A program made the translations under genes and the position numbers. From the NCBI RefSeq assembly GCF_947179165.1, contig NC_077244.1, positions 14,018,949-14,082,948 on the forward strand: a stretch of 64,000 nucleotides of DNA, given 5' to 3'. This stretch comes from Solanum dulcamara. Its lineage: Eukaryota > Streptophyta > Magnoliopsida > Solanales > Solanaceae. Under the pieces are notes generated by a model. The model did no database searches and had not been told where the DNA came from. It worked only from the letters and a program-made list of their open reading frames with translations. How positions within the stretch are numbered: the first letter of the stretch is position 1; each line of letters opens with the position of its first letter. This document shows positions 10,704-23,149 of the stretch, piece by piece.

Positions 10704-12229
10704 ATCCTTAAATAGTACACTGGACCGGAGTCGAGAAATTGTGGATCTGCTAGTTGAGCCCGAAAGATTTTTACATCAACAAAGGAGAAGAGCGGCCTCA
10801 AATTATCCTATGCCACAAGTCAACCTGGAGTTTGATGAAGATGAACCTATAGAGGTTCTTGCAAATATGGAAGCTAGAATGATTAGGGATGTGGCAATCC
10901 CTTGAACCAAAAATGTTACCAACAACATCCAGAAACTGCCTGCTGGAGGTAGATTCTAACTGAAGCAAAATATGGTGCAACTCTTGCACACTAATGGTCA
11001 GTTAAATAGATTGCCACATGAGGATCCCCAAGTTCATTTATAGAACTTCTTGGGGATTAGTGACACTTATACAACAACTGTAATGTCACTGGACTATGTG
11101 AGATTAACCTTTTTTCCCTTCTCTTTGTTGGAGAAAGAAAAGAGGTGGTTGAAGTCGCAACCGCCAAACTCAATCACTTCTTGGGATGATTTGACCTGAA
11201 AGTTTCTAATTAGATTCTTTTCTTCAGGAAAGACAACAAAGTTGAGAAGTGAAATTTTGTGTTTCAAATAGAAATATGGGGAAAATTTGTATCAAGCCTG
11301 GGACAGGTTTAAATCTTTACTCATTATTTGTCCTCATAATCATCAAGCTAACAAGGTGTTGGTCCATACCTTTATTGAAGGGTTGGAACCCAACACCAAA
11401 ATTCTTCTTGGCTCTACTGCAGGTGGACACGTTTCGGAGAAAACATATGATGAGTTGTATGCATTGCTTAATCACATATCTCAGGGAAATCCTGAGTAGA
11501 ATGGAGGGAGATCTAGGCCTGTGGTACAAAAAAAGGCAAGGGTGCTAGAAGTTGATGATGTGACAGCCTTGACAACTCAAAATTTAGCAATACATAATAT
11601 GATGACCACACATTTTAATAACTTGGCATTTGGATAGCAACAGGCTCCAGTAAATGTGGTACCACAACAACCAACATGGTGCAAGCTATGTGGCAGTAGT
11701 GATTATATGTCTGAGTATTGTAGAGCAAATCTTGAGTCGATAAAGTTTGCGGGAAATGCACAAAAGGGTGGTGAACAGAACTACAGTAACACTTACAACC
11801 CAAGTTGGAGGAACCACCTAAATTTCTTATGAGGTGGAAATCAGCAAAATCAGCACTATGGGCAGGTCCAATTCAGGCCACAAATAGGTGGATAAGATTA
11901 TAATTAGCAAGGCCAAGGAAGAGAACAAATAGGCAAATCAGGAAATACGAGTGTTGAGGATATATTAAAATAAATCATGGACAACCAAGCTAAGTCGGCT
12001 GCAGAGGTTCACCAGAATCAGTTAGCAGCCCAGAACTTAGAGAAGATGCTTGGGCAATTAGCTAGTTCTCAGAACTCTCTCCAGCAAGGTGGTTTTCCAG
12101 TTAACACTGACCCAAATCCCAAGAAGATGAATCCTGTGAGTACCCATAGTGGTCATCCATTAGCTGAGTTAGTTTCTCAAAAAAAGTTGTTGAGGGAAAA
12201 AGTAAAGAAATGGTTGTTGAAGTAAGTGA
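10704..12229 (+). pseudogene. gag: Athila-like gag of element B, many stops but nearly one frame
   Basis: Large gag readable over about 500 codons with stop codons but few frameshifts. Blocks in order: SREIVDLLVEPERFL near 10730, a capsid region with HEDPQVHL near 11020, FPFSLLEKEKRWLKSQPPNS near 11115 and KFLIRFF near 11200, then GLEPNTKILLGSTAGG near 11385. A degenerate zinc knuckle, CKLCGSSDYMSEYC, lies at about 11683-11724; its histidine is replaced by Y. It ends in a Q-rich tail with ENLEKMLGQLA-type residues near 12030. Many stops sit where CAG, CGA or TGG would be expected. Non-functional. Confidence 0.85.
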
Positions 12230-13595
12230 ATCTAGCTTGCCAAGAGCTGACAGGGAACCAAAAGCAAAACAACCTCTTCCATTCCCACAAAAAATCAATA
12301 AGATGAAGAAGGAAGAATGCTTTGAGAAGTTCATTAACATGCTGAAATAGGTACAAATTAACTTACCTTTGATTGATGTTTTGCAGGGTATGCCAAATAT
12401 TTCAACTACATTGTGGCTATCAAAAGAAAGTTGGTGGAGCATGAAATAGTGGCACTTACTGAGGAGTGCATTTCTAGAATTTTGAACAAGGTCAAGCTCC
12501 CAACCAAGTAGAAAGATCCTAGGAGCTTCATAGTGTAGAAATGTAAGAGGGCTCTGTGATTTGGGTGCAAGCATCAACTTGATGCCCAGATCTATGCTCA
12601 AGAAATTGGGTATGGAGACCCCACCATAATTTTGTTGCAATTGGTGGATCACTTTGTAGCTAGGTTAGATGGTATAATCGAGGATGTTATTGTCCAAATG
12701 GGATGTCTTATCTTCCTAGAGGACTTTGTTGTTCTAGACTTTGAGCTTGACCCAAAGGTTCCTTTCATCTTGGGACTCCCATTCATGGCAACGGGAAGGG
12801 CATTGATTGATGTAGCTGCTTGGAGGTTAGCGATGAAAGCACATGATAAGGTAGAGATGTTTGATGTCTATCAAGCATTGAAGTTGCCTGCTGTTTATGA
12901 AGGGCTATTTGCAATAACTGTGATAGATGAAGAAGTGGCAACACAATATATGTAAGCAAAAGACCCTTTGGAGAGAGTGTTATTGGGTCAAGATATTGAG
13001 GAAGATGTGGAAGCAAAGGAATTGGTTAGTGTGTTAGACATTCCAAATGTAATTATGTTGAAAAAACAAGTGGAGCCATTAGATAGAGTGTTGGGTTCTT
13101 CACCCAAACCATCAATTGAGGAATCTTCTAAATTAGAGTTAAAACTGCTTCTATACACCTCAGGTATACCTTTTTTGGGTGTCAATAATACTTTACCTAT
13201 AATCCTTTCTTCTTTGTTTGAAGTACAGATTACGATAGCTTTAGAGGTGCTCAAAAGTTTAAAGAAAGCCATAAGATAGCAAATGGCTGATCTACATAGA
13301 ATTAGCCTAGATTTATGCATGCACTTGATTTTCATTGAAAAGGGGCATAAGCCAGTCACACGGCCACATTAGAGACTGAATCCTATAATGAAAGATATGG
13401 TAAGAAAAGAAATAATCAAGTGGTTGGATGCAGACATAATATACCACATTTCAAATAGCAAGTAGGTAAGTGCAGTCCAGTGTGTGACCAAAAATGGTGG
13501 GATGACTGTGATCACTAATGATAAGAATGATGGCGTATTTGCATGGATTATCACAAGCTTAATGATGCAATAAGGCAAGACCACTACCCAGTTCC
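12230..13595 (+). pseudogene. pol: Athila-like protease and RT start of element B (pol, truncated)
   Basis: Pol N-terminus with a PLPFPQKINKMKKEECFEKF linker near 12275, then an aspartic protease. Its active-site motif CDLGASINLMP is at about 12557-12589 and its flap and C-terminal block FVVLDFELDPKVPFILGLPF at about 12725-12784. RT begins near 13330 (HKPVTRPH, then LNPIMKDMVRKEIIKWLDA, then VTKNGGMTVITND). It ends abruptly at 13595, in the motif DHYPVP that precedes the catalytic domain. The next base is the first base of a D-type LTR. RT fingers onward, RNase H and integrase are absent from B. Confidence 0.85.
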
Positions 13596-14871
13596 TGTTA
13601 CACCCCACACTTTTATACCTTGGAATGCTTCTTAAGCTTCTTAAGTTTCTGGGAATGCTCTTAAGTTTCTCCTTGAAACTTCTATATGTTAAAGAGGTGA
13701 TAAATGTACAAGCTCCAAGTCTTAAAGACTATATAATAACAAGTATTTCGGATTCCTTAAGCGGTTAGCATTACTTTAGTACGTGTCTAGGGTCCCCGAG
13801 ATGCTAATTGATATATCCCCTAATGGCCTTTAGAGGGAACTCGAGATGACTACACTACTACTCGGGTCCTCAGATGAAAGCTTAATCTTCTTATACGGTC
13901 AAGTCTCTGATAATATTTTAAATTGCATATGGTTACTCAATACTCTACTCGTGCATACTGTAACCCTTCTATCACCAAGTCCCAGGCCGGGTACGTAGAC
14001 ATATGCAGTTCACTGCATTATCCACCGAGTCCCTCACTAAAGGGACGGGTACGCTATACGAGGACTTGATAATGCAATAACATAAAAAACTCACCGAGTC
14101 CCTCACTAGAAGGCCGGGTATATATGTATATATATGATGATGTGATGTGATAAGGTGGTGATGGTGCCGGTCCTATGATGGTCCTACATATATGATTCAC
14201 CGGACCCTTGAAAGGGCCGCCTATATTGTATAATTTTAGCATGCATGTTTTTTTATGATTCACGGGGCACAAGTACAAAAGTTTCTTATATTATATCTTA
14301 TCCTCTGCTTTTCTATCTCAGATATATTATGTTATGTTTACATACTCAGTACATATGTCATATTGACCCCCTTTCCTCAGGGGGCTGCGTTTTATGATCG
14401 CAGGTACAAATACAAGTTTTGGGAGTTTGTCAACTTAGGATTTTGCTCAGCTCAGCTGGAAGAGGCTCCATTGCATCGGATCCTAGTTGTTAGTACTGAC
14501 CGCTGAAGTATATAATTACTTTCATTTATTCAAAGGTATGGCGGGGGCCTTGTCCCGCCATATGTCATCATCACTACTCAATAGAGGTCTGTAGACATGT
14601 ATATGTGGGTTGTGTATGTCAGTTTGGTTCAGCTGGGTCTGTATGATATATGGTACATGTTATTATGTTATGGCAGCTTTATCGGCTTGCGCGTCCTTTT
14701 ATGATATAATATAAATAAAAGAGGCTACAGGTTTATGAAAACATTATCACCCAATAGGGTTCTAATGCATAGTATTATGTCGTTTATAGTTTGACTTGAC
14801 CACAACTAATAGATATTTATACAGGGGTCCAGGTCGGACCCCAGTCGCGGCCTACGGGTTAGGTCGTGACA
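13596..14871 (+). repeat. D-type solo LTR at the pol deletion junction
   Basis: It starts TGTTACACCCCACAC and ends GGTCGTGACA, the termini of element D's LTRs, but it is only 1,276 bp because the long U3 present in D is lacking. Shared internal blocks include TATAATAACAAGT (13732), the CACCGAGTCCCTCACT repeat units at 14030-14120, and the final CGGACCCCAGTCGCGGCCTA block near 14836. Left flank GTTCC and right flank ATTAG do not match, so there is no target duplication. The sequence to its right is not the continuation of the RT on its left. Confidence 0.82.
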
Positions 14872-16181
14872 ATTAGTGTAGTACTCATAATTTTAATGTT
14901 GTAATTCATTTTAGGATAGATTGAATTTTTCTTTTATTTTTCTTGTAAATTAGCGTTAAGTTGAATTTTAGATGAAATGAAAACAAATAAAGGGAAGAAA
15001 TCAGATTTAAAAGTTAAGTCAACTCCAAGTTTGTGTCGCGGATTCACTCCCCCAATGCACATACGGGCCAGGTAAGTATTTCTTAATTTTTTTATACGTA
15101 GGTCTTAAGTAAGGTCCGTGATGTTTCCACATTGTGGACCTAGGCGATATAAGGCAGCATCGTGAATTGAAAAGGTGTGTTTTGACCCGGTTTTAATAAC
15201 CCAACTCATCCCCATCCCCTTTTATAACCCAAATCAACCCCAAACCCTTATTCCCTCACCCAAACTCACAAATATTCTTCTCCCTAATGACCTAACTCCC
15301 CTTTGTTCTCTAAATCCGCATCGCTCTCTTGTATTTAAACTAGTTCCCCTTGTGTTTACATCTTTTTCAAATTATTAAGGTATGTTTTCTTGATTTTTCT
15401 TCACTTTGGGAGTCAAAAATTCGGGTGGGTATGCTTTGTGTTTGAACATTCAAACATATATCTCATATTTGGCTCAAAATTTGCTGTAAATTGTTCTGTT
15501 CTTGAATTGAATTTTTGGGATGCTTTTTTTGCGTAAACTCTATTGAACTAAAACCCTAGGTTGTAAAATTATGAGAAATTGTTAACTTGGTGATTAAATA
15601 TACATGTTATGTGAATTCTTGAGTAGCATACATTTTTATTTGTGGGAATTTGAGGAAGTTATGCTACATTAGTATTATATGGTGAATTCTAGATTAACAT
15701 ATGTGCTAAATTGGGGGCGTGATGCTAAAATTAATTATGTATGTGAAGTCTTGAGTAACATATGAGGTAAATTGGGGCTTGATGTGTTATGAAATGTGAT
15801 TTGTGTTGAATTCTTTAGTAGAGACAATAGGGTAAATTCTAAGTAATATGTGAAGTATGGGAGAAGAAATGTTTGTGCTTAAGAATAATGAGAAAAGAGG
15901 AAGCTCTAATACCCTTGTGGGATTATTGTTGCATGAATAGTGATTGTGCCTTTAATTCTTGAGTAGAGGTTCAAATGTAATCATCTAATCTGATTGTTAT
16001 TGGCATTTGAGATTGCATGTGTTAAACTATATTGAAAGAGGGAAGTTTGAGTACCTTACAGTTTTATGCATTTTATGATAACATTCAAGTGTGGGGTGGT
16101 CGGTTGTTGGTGTATGTCTCTTCTTTGCAGTAAAAATTTAAAAGTGCTTATGTGTGGTTTGGTGATTGTATGCAGGTAATT
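14872..16181 (+). other. Element B spacer between truncated pol and the extra ORF
   Basis: Non-coding spacer. It has a pyrimidine-rich stretch (15170-15370) and AT-rich sequence to 16080. The PPT-like motif AAGTGTGGGGTGGT at 16087-16100 is identical in its core to the true PPT before the 3' LTR at 39103. Just before the ORF there is an acceptor-like TTGTATGCAG (16167-16176), suggesting spliced expression of the ORF; this is inference only. Confidence 0.6.
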
Positions 16182-16913
16182 ATGTCTTCTAGCTATCCAC
16201 ATGGAAAAGAGCCATCCACTAGCAATCATAAGAGAGATAGAGGTGTTCCCTCAGTCCCACATGCACCTACAGTCCCACGAGGCCAGTCCCCGTGGGTATG
16301 GACTAAAGGCTATGAACCAAGTAGGGAAAATTTGGTATAAGTGCCACACTGAATCCAAATACTTTGTGCATGTACAACTTGATGATAAAAGCTTGGAAAG
16401 GGAGTTTCCAAAAATTATGTAGAGATTAATGGATCTTAACATGATATTCATATTTACAGACCCAAAAGCCTTGAAACTTGCACATGGTTAGGGAGTTCTA
16501 TGCGAACTTCAAACCGAACACCCGAACTCATTACGTCACAGTGTGAGGAGTCGACGTCCCACTATACCCCATAGTGATCAATGATATTTTGGGGACACTC
16601 GAGTTACCTCCATCAACAATGTCAAAGCTAAACATTTGCCCTCCTTATCAGAACATCACACACACTCTCTATGGGCCTTAGTCAATAGCATAATGGGTGT
16701 GCCACGGGGCAGAAAGGTTTCCACCTCTCTTATCCCTATGCTAACGTAAATTGGGAGGCACGAGTTTGGGTCAAGATTATTATGCACTACCTCACACCTG
16801 GGATACACTTTACGGAGTTAACGAGAGATCAGATATGTCTTGTGTATTCCCTAATAAAGGGTGTGGAGATCAATATTGGAGCAGTCTTAATGTAAAGCTC
16901 CGTATTCTCCTTA
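16182..16913 (+). pseudogene. Plant transposon-associated ORF of element B, first half
   Basis: The ATG at 16182 opens MSSSYPHGKEPSTSNHKRD. Frame-shifted blocks follow: REFYANFKPNTRTHYVTV near 16495, GVDVPLYPIVINDILG near 16550, and, in other frames near 16755-16890, ARVWVKIIMHYLTPG and ELTRDQICLVYSLIKGV. This order fits the putative plant transposon protein domain (Pfam PF20167, by memory). The same blocks occur in the H copy: VDVLLSPIAINEILGTL, ESRVWVKIVMHSLIP and ELTRARVCLVYSFIKGI. The ORF is interrupted at 16914 by element C and resumes at 37183. Its function is unknown. At least four frame breaks are present. Confidence 0.72.
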
Positions 16914-19534
16914 TGCTAATTTTATTGATATGACACTTGACCTTATCGTATAGGTGAGGGACCATGTTGCTTATATGAGTAGTGTTTATTTAAAATAGAT
17001 TGGAAGGTGTTGTAATGCCATGCACATTTCAGCATGTATACTCCAAGTTAATCTCGACAGAAGTATTTAAACTTGAGGTAGTAAGGTGGTATTTGAACTT
17101 AAAATTTAAAGTGAAGTGTTAGGTTAAATCAAAAGAGATTAAAATTTGCAGAATGGAGAAAAATAAGTGAGCTCCTTGCTCGACTTAACTAAGCTTGTAG
17201 GAGACAAGTAGGTGCATCACCTACTTAAACATTTTGACCATCCTTAAGAGCTAAGTAGGTGTATCACCTACTAAGACATATTTTACCATCTTATAGGGCC
17301 CAAGTATACTCACCATCTACTTGACAATTTTGACCCAAACTAAGTAAAAGAAAATAAGGAGAATGGACAGTTAAGGCTCAATAATCTTAGGTCCACAAAG
17401 AGCCAAGTGAAAAGACCAAGTAGGTGCATCACTAACTTGAAACTTTATGGACCAAAATTAGCCAAGAAAGTCTGCCAAAGCAGGTTCTCTTTAAAGGAGT
17501 AAAAATCAATTCATTTGCTTCACTTTTAACTTGTAAATATTTTAGATTTATTAAGTCTCTATCTTTGGTCTTTCTGGCTTCATACAGCAACCCTAAAACA
17601 CTTTAGGGTTCTTGAGTATTATCACTTTTTCAAGTTAAAGGTAAGTGAAAGTACTTATGGGTTTATCTTATTTCCTTCCATGGAATCTTATAGAATTTTA
17701 CATGTTTGACGTGTTGCAGGGAAGAATCCTTTCTCTAAAGCTGCCCACTTCTCTTTCAAACTTTCTAAGAGATATTATCTTATTCTTTGGTTCTAGTTTG
17801 AAGGAGAGTATAAGTTCTTGAAATACAAGTCTAGAGGATAAATTTCCAGAAGCTAAGGTAGGGCTACTGTCCAATTTTGCCTCTCCATTAATTTAAGTTT
17901 GGGAGGAGAATTTTATACGTATTTTTCAAAAACTCATGGAAGGTTAGTGGATGATTTATGTGTACGGTTGTTGGGGGAAGCTTGGGTGATATTGGCAAAG
18001 GTTGTATGAAGTTGTGTTGATGTATACTAGGAGGATGTGATTATTCACCATTTTATAAGTGTTGTATAGACCTACTGTCCGCCAAGTGTTTAACTACTGT
18101 TTTACGAGGCCTATAATGTGAATAGATGCTAACATTAGTTTTATCATGACTTAAATTGTAGATTAACATAATAAAAGGGGAGGCTGAAATATGGTAATTA
18201 TATTGGTCAGGAAACTAGGTATGTAAGGCTATTCGATTCCATATTCCTTGGAATGAAATCTGATACTTCTAATTACTATCAACGAAGTGAGTTTCTGAAG
18301 CTCTGTTCCTAGTAAAGGAAGCATTGTGGTTGCATATAATCTCCAACATGGCTAATGATATTTTCCCCACTCATTAGTGTGTTGAATTACTTCTGTATAT
18401 GTTTATTAATATATATTTGTGCATTTATTCCCCCATATCCTAGTATGGATAGTGTATTCACAACAACAAGCTTAGTGAATTTTTCTCTTAGTCAATTGAA
18501 GTCAATTGTTCCATTTAAACTCCTATGTAATACATTGAGGTTACATTTTTCCTTATGTCATTGTTACTTCCTCAAAATGATTATTCTCTTATCTTCTTCT
18601 ACTAGTCCATAGTTCAAAGGCTCAATAATGATTATGACCACCAAATTAACAATCTCAAAGATTAAAGAAAAATATAGAGCAGTTTATATAGTTGCGAGTG
18701 GAGGACCAGGGACAAAAGCCTAACATGCGTTGATCCCAATTTATCTAGAGGGGTGAAGGCCTAGGGATGAAAGCCTAGCATGGGTCAATCCCAATTTATA
18801 TATACGAGAATAACATTCAAGGGTAAAATACCTAGCATGGGTCATCCTCTTCTACCACAGATCAGTTGGTCATTTGTATCACATACCTTACAATGGTTAT
18901 AAAGCATAAAAGAGTAAAGAAAAGGATGTAAAATTTATGATCTCACAAGAGTAAAATGGGTGGTCTTTTATTCTGATCTATGTATTTATATATTGATACT
19001 TGATTTCATTTGTGCCCTTATTTTATATATGCTACTACATTACATATTCAGTACATGCTTTCGTACTAACGTCCTTCATGGGGGATGCTTCGTTCATGCT
19101 GCAAGCACAAGTACTACAACTGGTATACCTCCCTAGTAGGAGGACAACACACCCAACTTTTATTGGTGAGCTCCAAGGTGATTTGGGGTTGTACCAAGTC
19201 TTTATATATACATTTTGGTATAATATAATAGTTAAGGGCACGGGGAGGCCTGTCCTGACCTAGATTATGTTTTTCTATCTTATCGAGTATTTGTAGATTC
19301 ATGTATAAAGTAAAGTAATGTTTGGTTTCTTAACAATTGTGGCCTCGATGGCCAAGTCATGTACATAAGTTTTGTCCCTATATATTGTTCTTTTACTACC
19401 GTATCTTATATATATGCATGAAGCTTCAAGACTTTCATAGTTGTATGCATGGTAAGTATAGATTGTAAGGTGGTTCTCCTAGGTCTTGAAGGCCTCGGGT
19501 GCCTGTCCATCTTAATTAGATTTGAGGCATGACA
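16914..19534 (+). repeat. 5' LTR of element C (about 2.62 kb)
   Basis: It starts TGCTAATTTTATT (3' copy TGTTAATTTTATT at 24634) and ends TTTGAGGCATGACA, next to the primer site. I chose this start rather than TGTTGTAATGCC (17008) because homology between the two LTRs extends back to 16914 and 24634. The U3 region has three 9-3-9 palindromes (17206-17438). The 3' end region has its counterpart at 36600-37182. Confidence 0.83.
17206..17438 (+). promoter_or_regulatory. Three palindromic hairpin motifs in C's 5' LTR
   Basis: Arms AAGTAGGTG and CACCTACTT flank a 3-base loop at 17206-17226 (perfect). Near-copies lie at 17253-17272 (loop TAT) and 17418-17438 (one arm eroded). The 3' LTR keeps all three, at 24931-24951, 24978-24997 and 25143-25163. 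A binding site for a dimeric factor, or an RNA stem, is possible; the role is inference. Confidence 0.7.
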
Positions 19535-19538
19535 AAAG

Positions 19539-19549
19539 TGGCATTAGAG
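19539..19549 (+). other. Primer-binding site of element C (tRNA-Met type, mutated)
   Basis: TGGCATTAGAG differs from TGGTATCAGAG at two positions. It lies 4 bases after the LTR end at 19534. Confidence 0.72.
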
Positions 19550-19746
19550 AAAGCCATTGTAGGGAGTCTATAAAGTCATGTCTATGTAGAGTCTTTCTTA
19601 TGGGTGTGTTGTGCACCACAACTATAAACAGGAGGCTACAAAATATGTAGGTGTTGTTTATTTTCTTTCATCTTTTGGATCCTGAGATAGAGCCAATATT
19701 GTAGGTGACTTGTATCTAACCTCTAAATTGTTTTATTATAGCAAAG

Positions 19747-21070
19747 ATGATGGTTACAAGGATTAAAAATATAAGTCAGCAAATAGATGTGGCTGCCAGA
19801 GAGAGAAGTCAATCCCCACTTAGATGAGCTAATCAAAGTGAGGCTTACGATGAGTCTATTACAGACTTCCTCATCCCTCCTCCATCTCCCAAAGATCTAA
19901 AGAGGGAGAAAACACCTCGAGAACCTCCTATTAATGCTACTGAAAAATATTTAAAGAACGCAGTCCAATTATTGACTCGTATAGTTATTTGCCAAGGCCA
20001 AAGGCAAGAAGGTTCGGTTACATGTACTAGTGGTGCAAATAGGGCAGCTAGCATGAGGATACATGATTTTCTTAATGTAGACCCTCCATCATTTGCTGGG
20101 TCAGATCCTAATGAAGATCCGCAAGACTTTATTAATAAAATCCAATGGACTTTGGATTTTATGCATGTAAGTGGTAAGGAAACGGTTGAGCTAGCAACAT
20201 ATAGATTAAAGGGTATGACTATATTATGGTATGAAAGCAATCTAGGGGTACAGATGCACGTTTAGTTAATTGGGAAGAGTTTAAAAAGGAATTTCTTGAT
20301 CATTATCTTCCATTGGAGATCCAAGAGGCTCGAGATGATTAGTAATTAAATCTCCACCAAGGGAATATGAGCGTGAAAGAGTATAGCCTCTAATTTAATT
20401 CCTTGGCTAGGTATTTTCCTAATGTAGTAGCTACTATGGAAGATAGAGTTTATCGATATATGGACAAATTGGATTCATATCTGGTTAGACATTATACCAT
20501 TGCTTGTTTGAATAAAGACATGGATATATCAAGGATGCAAGCTTTCATACAAAAGCTAGAGGATCAAAGGCAAAGAAGAAGGACACAAGAGTCGAAAAGA
20601 AGGCAGTCCAAGAGGGACAGATCTACAGGGTAGTTTGACCCATCCCAAGGTGAGTTTACGCCTCAATTTTCGAATCGATTGTATAGGCCATCATTTCCCT
20701 ACTCTACAGCTAGTACCTACCTCAGATTCAAGGGTCTAGGGGCATTCAGTTAGGGTAAACAGGTGAAAGCCAAGGTTCACAAATAATAGGACACCAAAAG
20801 TAAGAAAGTACGAGCCAATCAAGACCGCCTCAACACCCTTGTAAGCAATGTGGAAGAAATCATCTAGGTGCATGTTGATTTGGGACATATGTTTATTTTT
20901 GGTGTGGTACACTGGGACATATAATAAGGAATTTCTCTCAAAGAGTCATGGTTGGTATGGCAAAACCTACTTGATCATTTGCTGCATTATCATCATCAAC
21001 ACCATCTTTAGGTAGGGGTTTACAAATGCCTATAGGTCGTGGTAGAGGTGCGAGAGGAGCGGCTAGTTAT
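19747..21070 (+). pseudogene. gag: Broken gag of element C
   Basis: An ATG pair at 19747/19750 opens MMVTRIKNISQQIDVAARER. The capsid blocks MRIHDFLNVDPPSFAGSDPN (20053-20112) and ATYRLKGMTILWYE (about 20196-20237) are characteristic of Tekay/Del gag. A frameshift near 20245 precedes FNSLARYFPNVV-like residues (20395) and a basic EDQRQRRRTQESKRR tract. A CKQCGRNHLGAC knuckle lies at about 20840-20875, followed by a degenerate second knuckle (CGTLGHIIRNF). Stops and frameshifts occur throughout. Confidence 0.85.
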
Positions 21071-21107
21071 AGTAGAGTTCAGAATCGTACATATGCCTTA
21101 GGGGATT

Positions 21108-21700
21108 GATAAAATTTGGAGGCTTCGCTTGATGTGGTTACATGTACATTGTCCATCTTTTCACATATTATATATGCATTAATTGATCCAGGATATACAC
21201 TATCATATGTCACTCCATTGATTACTAGAAATTCCAAAAGAACACCAAAATTATTGGTTAAACCATTTGAAGTGTCTACGCGAGTTGGCAAGTCTATTAT
21301 AGCTAGAAAAGTCTATCGTTATTGCATAGTTACTGTTTGTGATCGTGATACATTGTCTAACCTTGTTGAATTAGAAATGTTAGATGTTGATGTTATAACG
21401 GGTATGGATTGGTTGTTTGCTCTTTATGCCATAGTAGATTGCTGGACCAAAATAGTGTATTTCCATTTTCCAAAAGAGGCAGTCCTTGAATGGAAAGGTA
21501 ACATCGGGGCACCAAGAGGTAAATTTATTTCTTATCTTAAGAAAAAGAAGATTATGTCCAAAGGATACATATGTCATTTAGTGAATGTGAAAAATGTAGA
21601 TGTGGAGCCACCAACTCGTCAATCTGTTCTAGTGGTTAATGAATTTCTTGATGTATTTCTTGAAGATCTTCTAAGTTTGCCTCCTGAACAAGAAGTATAG
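21108..21700 (+). pseudogene. pol: Protease-linker of element C, open for 194 codons
   Basis: The longest undamaged protein stretch in C. The retropepsin motif is ALIDPGYTLSYVTP (the family has LFD-S/P-GAT), with the flap-side block VKPFEVSTRVGKSIIARKVY and the GMDWL block near 21400. The linker KGYICHLVNVKN leads to PPEQEV, after which a TAG at 21698-21700 closes the frame just before RT. In intact chromoviruses this is one polyprotein with RT. Confidence 0.85.
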
Positions 21701-22990
21701 TTAGGTATGATTCCAAATACTCAACCTATGTCCATCCCTCCATATAGAATGGCCCCAGCAAAATTACGGCGGTTGAAGGAGAAATTAAAAGACTTTCTAT
21801 ATACTCAACTTATCATAAGGCCTACTATGTTCCCTTAGAGGGCACCAACTTTATTTGTATGCAATAAAGATGGCTCATTGAGAATGTGTATTGTCTACCG
21901 GCAATTGAATAAGGTAACGATTAAGAACAAATATTCCCTCCCTAGAATTGATGATTTTTTTGATCAATTACAAGGTGCTAAGTATTTTTCAAAGATAGAA
22001 TTGAGGTCGGTTTATCACCAAGTAGGGGTCATAGGCAAAGATATACCCAAGACAGCTTTTCAAACACGGTATGGTCATTTTGAGTTTTTAGTCATGCATT
22101 TTGGGCTAACAAATGTACCAACAACTTTTATGGATTTGATAAATAGGGTGTTCAAGCCATTTTTGGACGTGTTTGTGATAGTATTCATAGATGACATTAT
22201 GGCATATTCAAGATCAAAATGGACCATTCTAATCACTTGCAAAAGGTATTACAGATTCTTCGTGATCGTAAATTGTACATAAAGTTCTCTAAATGTGACT
22301 TTTGGTTAAAGTTTGTGGCATTCTTGGGTCAGATTTATCTGATGAAGGAATATGGGTCAATACACAAAAGATAGAAGCCGTGAAGAACTAGCCAAGACCT
22401 ACAACACCTATGGAGGTTCGTAGTTTCCTTGGCAGGTCATTATAGAAGGTTTTTTCAAGGATTTTATTCTATTTCTTCACCCTTAAAAAAGCTAACACAC
22501 AAGGCAATCAAGTTCTAATGGAGAGATGCATGTGAAAGAAGCTTTCAAGAGCTGAAGGATAAATTGACTTCTACACATTTATTGGTTCTTCCAAAAGGCA
22601 TGGAGGGGTATGTGGTGTATTGTGATACTTTAGGAGTGGGAATAAGATGTGTATTGATGAATCATGGTAAAGTAATTGCTTATGACTCAAGGTTGTTGAG
22701 ACCACATGAGAAAAATTATCCAACCCATGATTTAGAGCTAGCAGCAGTTGTATTTACTTTGAAGATATGGCGCCACTACTTATATGGAGTTCATGTAGAC
22801 ATATATACTGATCATAAGAGTTTGAAATATATCTTTAAACAAAAAGACCTGAATTTAAGGTAGCGAAGATGGCTTGAGCTATTAAACGATTATGTCGTTG
22901 ATATCTTATATCATCCAAGTAAAGCAAATATAGTAGTTGATGCTTTAAGTCATAAAACCATGGCAAGCACTTATGAGAAGTCCATGGAAA
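21701..22990 (+). pseudogene. pol: Reverse transcriptase and RNase H of element C
   Basis: RT begins [20 protein letters not shown] (about 21710) and continues in frame 21878-22282 with [49 protein letters not shown] and VFIDDIM (near 22185). The first catalytic aspartate of the family's SKIDL motif is E here; the YXDD-type FIDD is retained. A frameshift follows. RNase H at 22564-22990 keeps D ([10 protein letters not shown]), E (HDLELAAVV), D ([10 protein letters not shown]) and D (VVDALSH). A TAG at 22861 interrupts the block LRQRRW. Not functional. Confidence 0.87.
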
Positions 22991-23149
22991 GACAAAGCAT
23001 AACTAAGGATCTGTACCAACTAGCTAGCTTGGGGGTTCACATTCTTGAATCTCCAAATAAAGTGGTTATCATGCAAAATACAACAAAATCTTTGTTTATA
23101 AAGAACGTAAAAGAGAAGTAGTACATAGATCCTATTATATTACAACTTA

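Noticed and set aside
12101..12652. A 183-codon open frame on the minus strand across B's gag-pol
   Set aside because: It is antisense to recognisable Athila gag-protease blocks and has no motif of its own; an antisense shadow.
15170..15370. Pyrimidine-rich stretch as an LTR or promoter
   Set aside because: No TG...CA ends or second copy in the window; more likely spacer of element B.
17008..17008. Alternative 5' start of C's LTR at TGTTGTAATGCC
   Set aside because: Similarity between the two LTRs extends about 95 bases further left, to 16914 and 24634, where TG starts and a near-duplication flank is found.
19845..20240. A 131-codon minus-strand open frame in C
   Set aside because: Antisense to the gag capsid block (MRIHDFLNVDPPS region) of C; a shadow.
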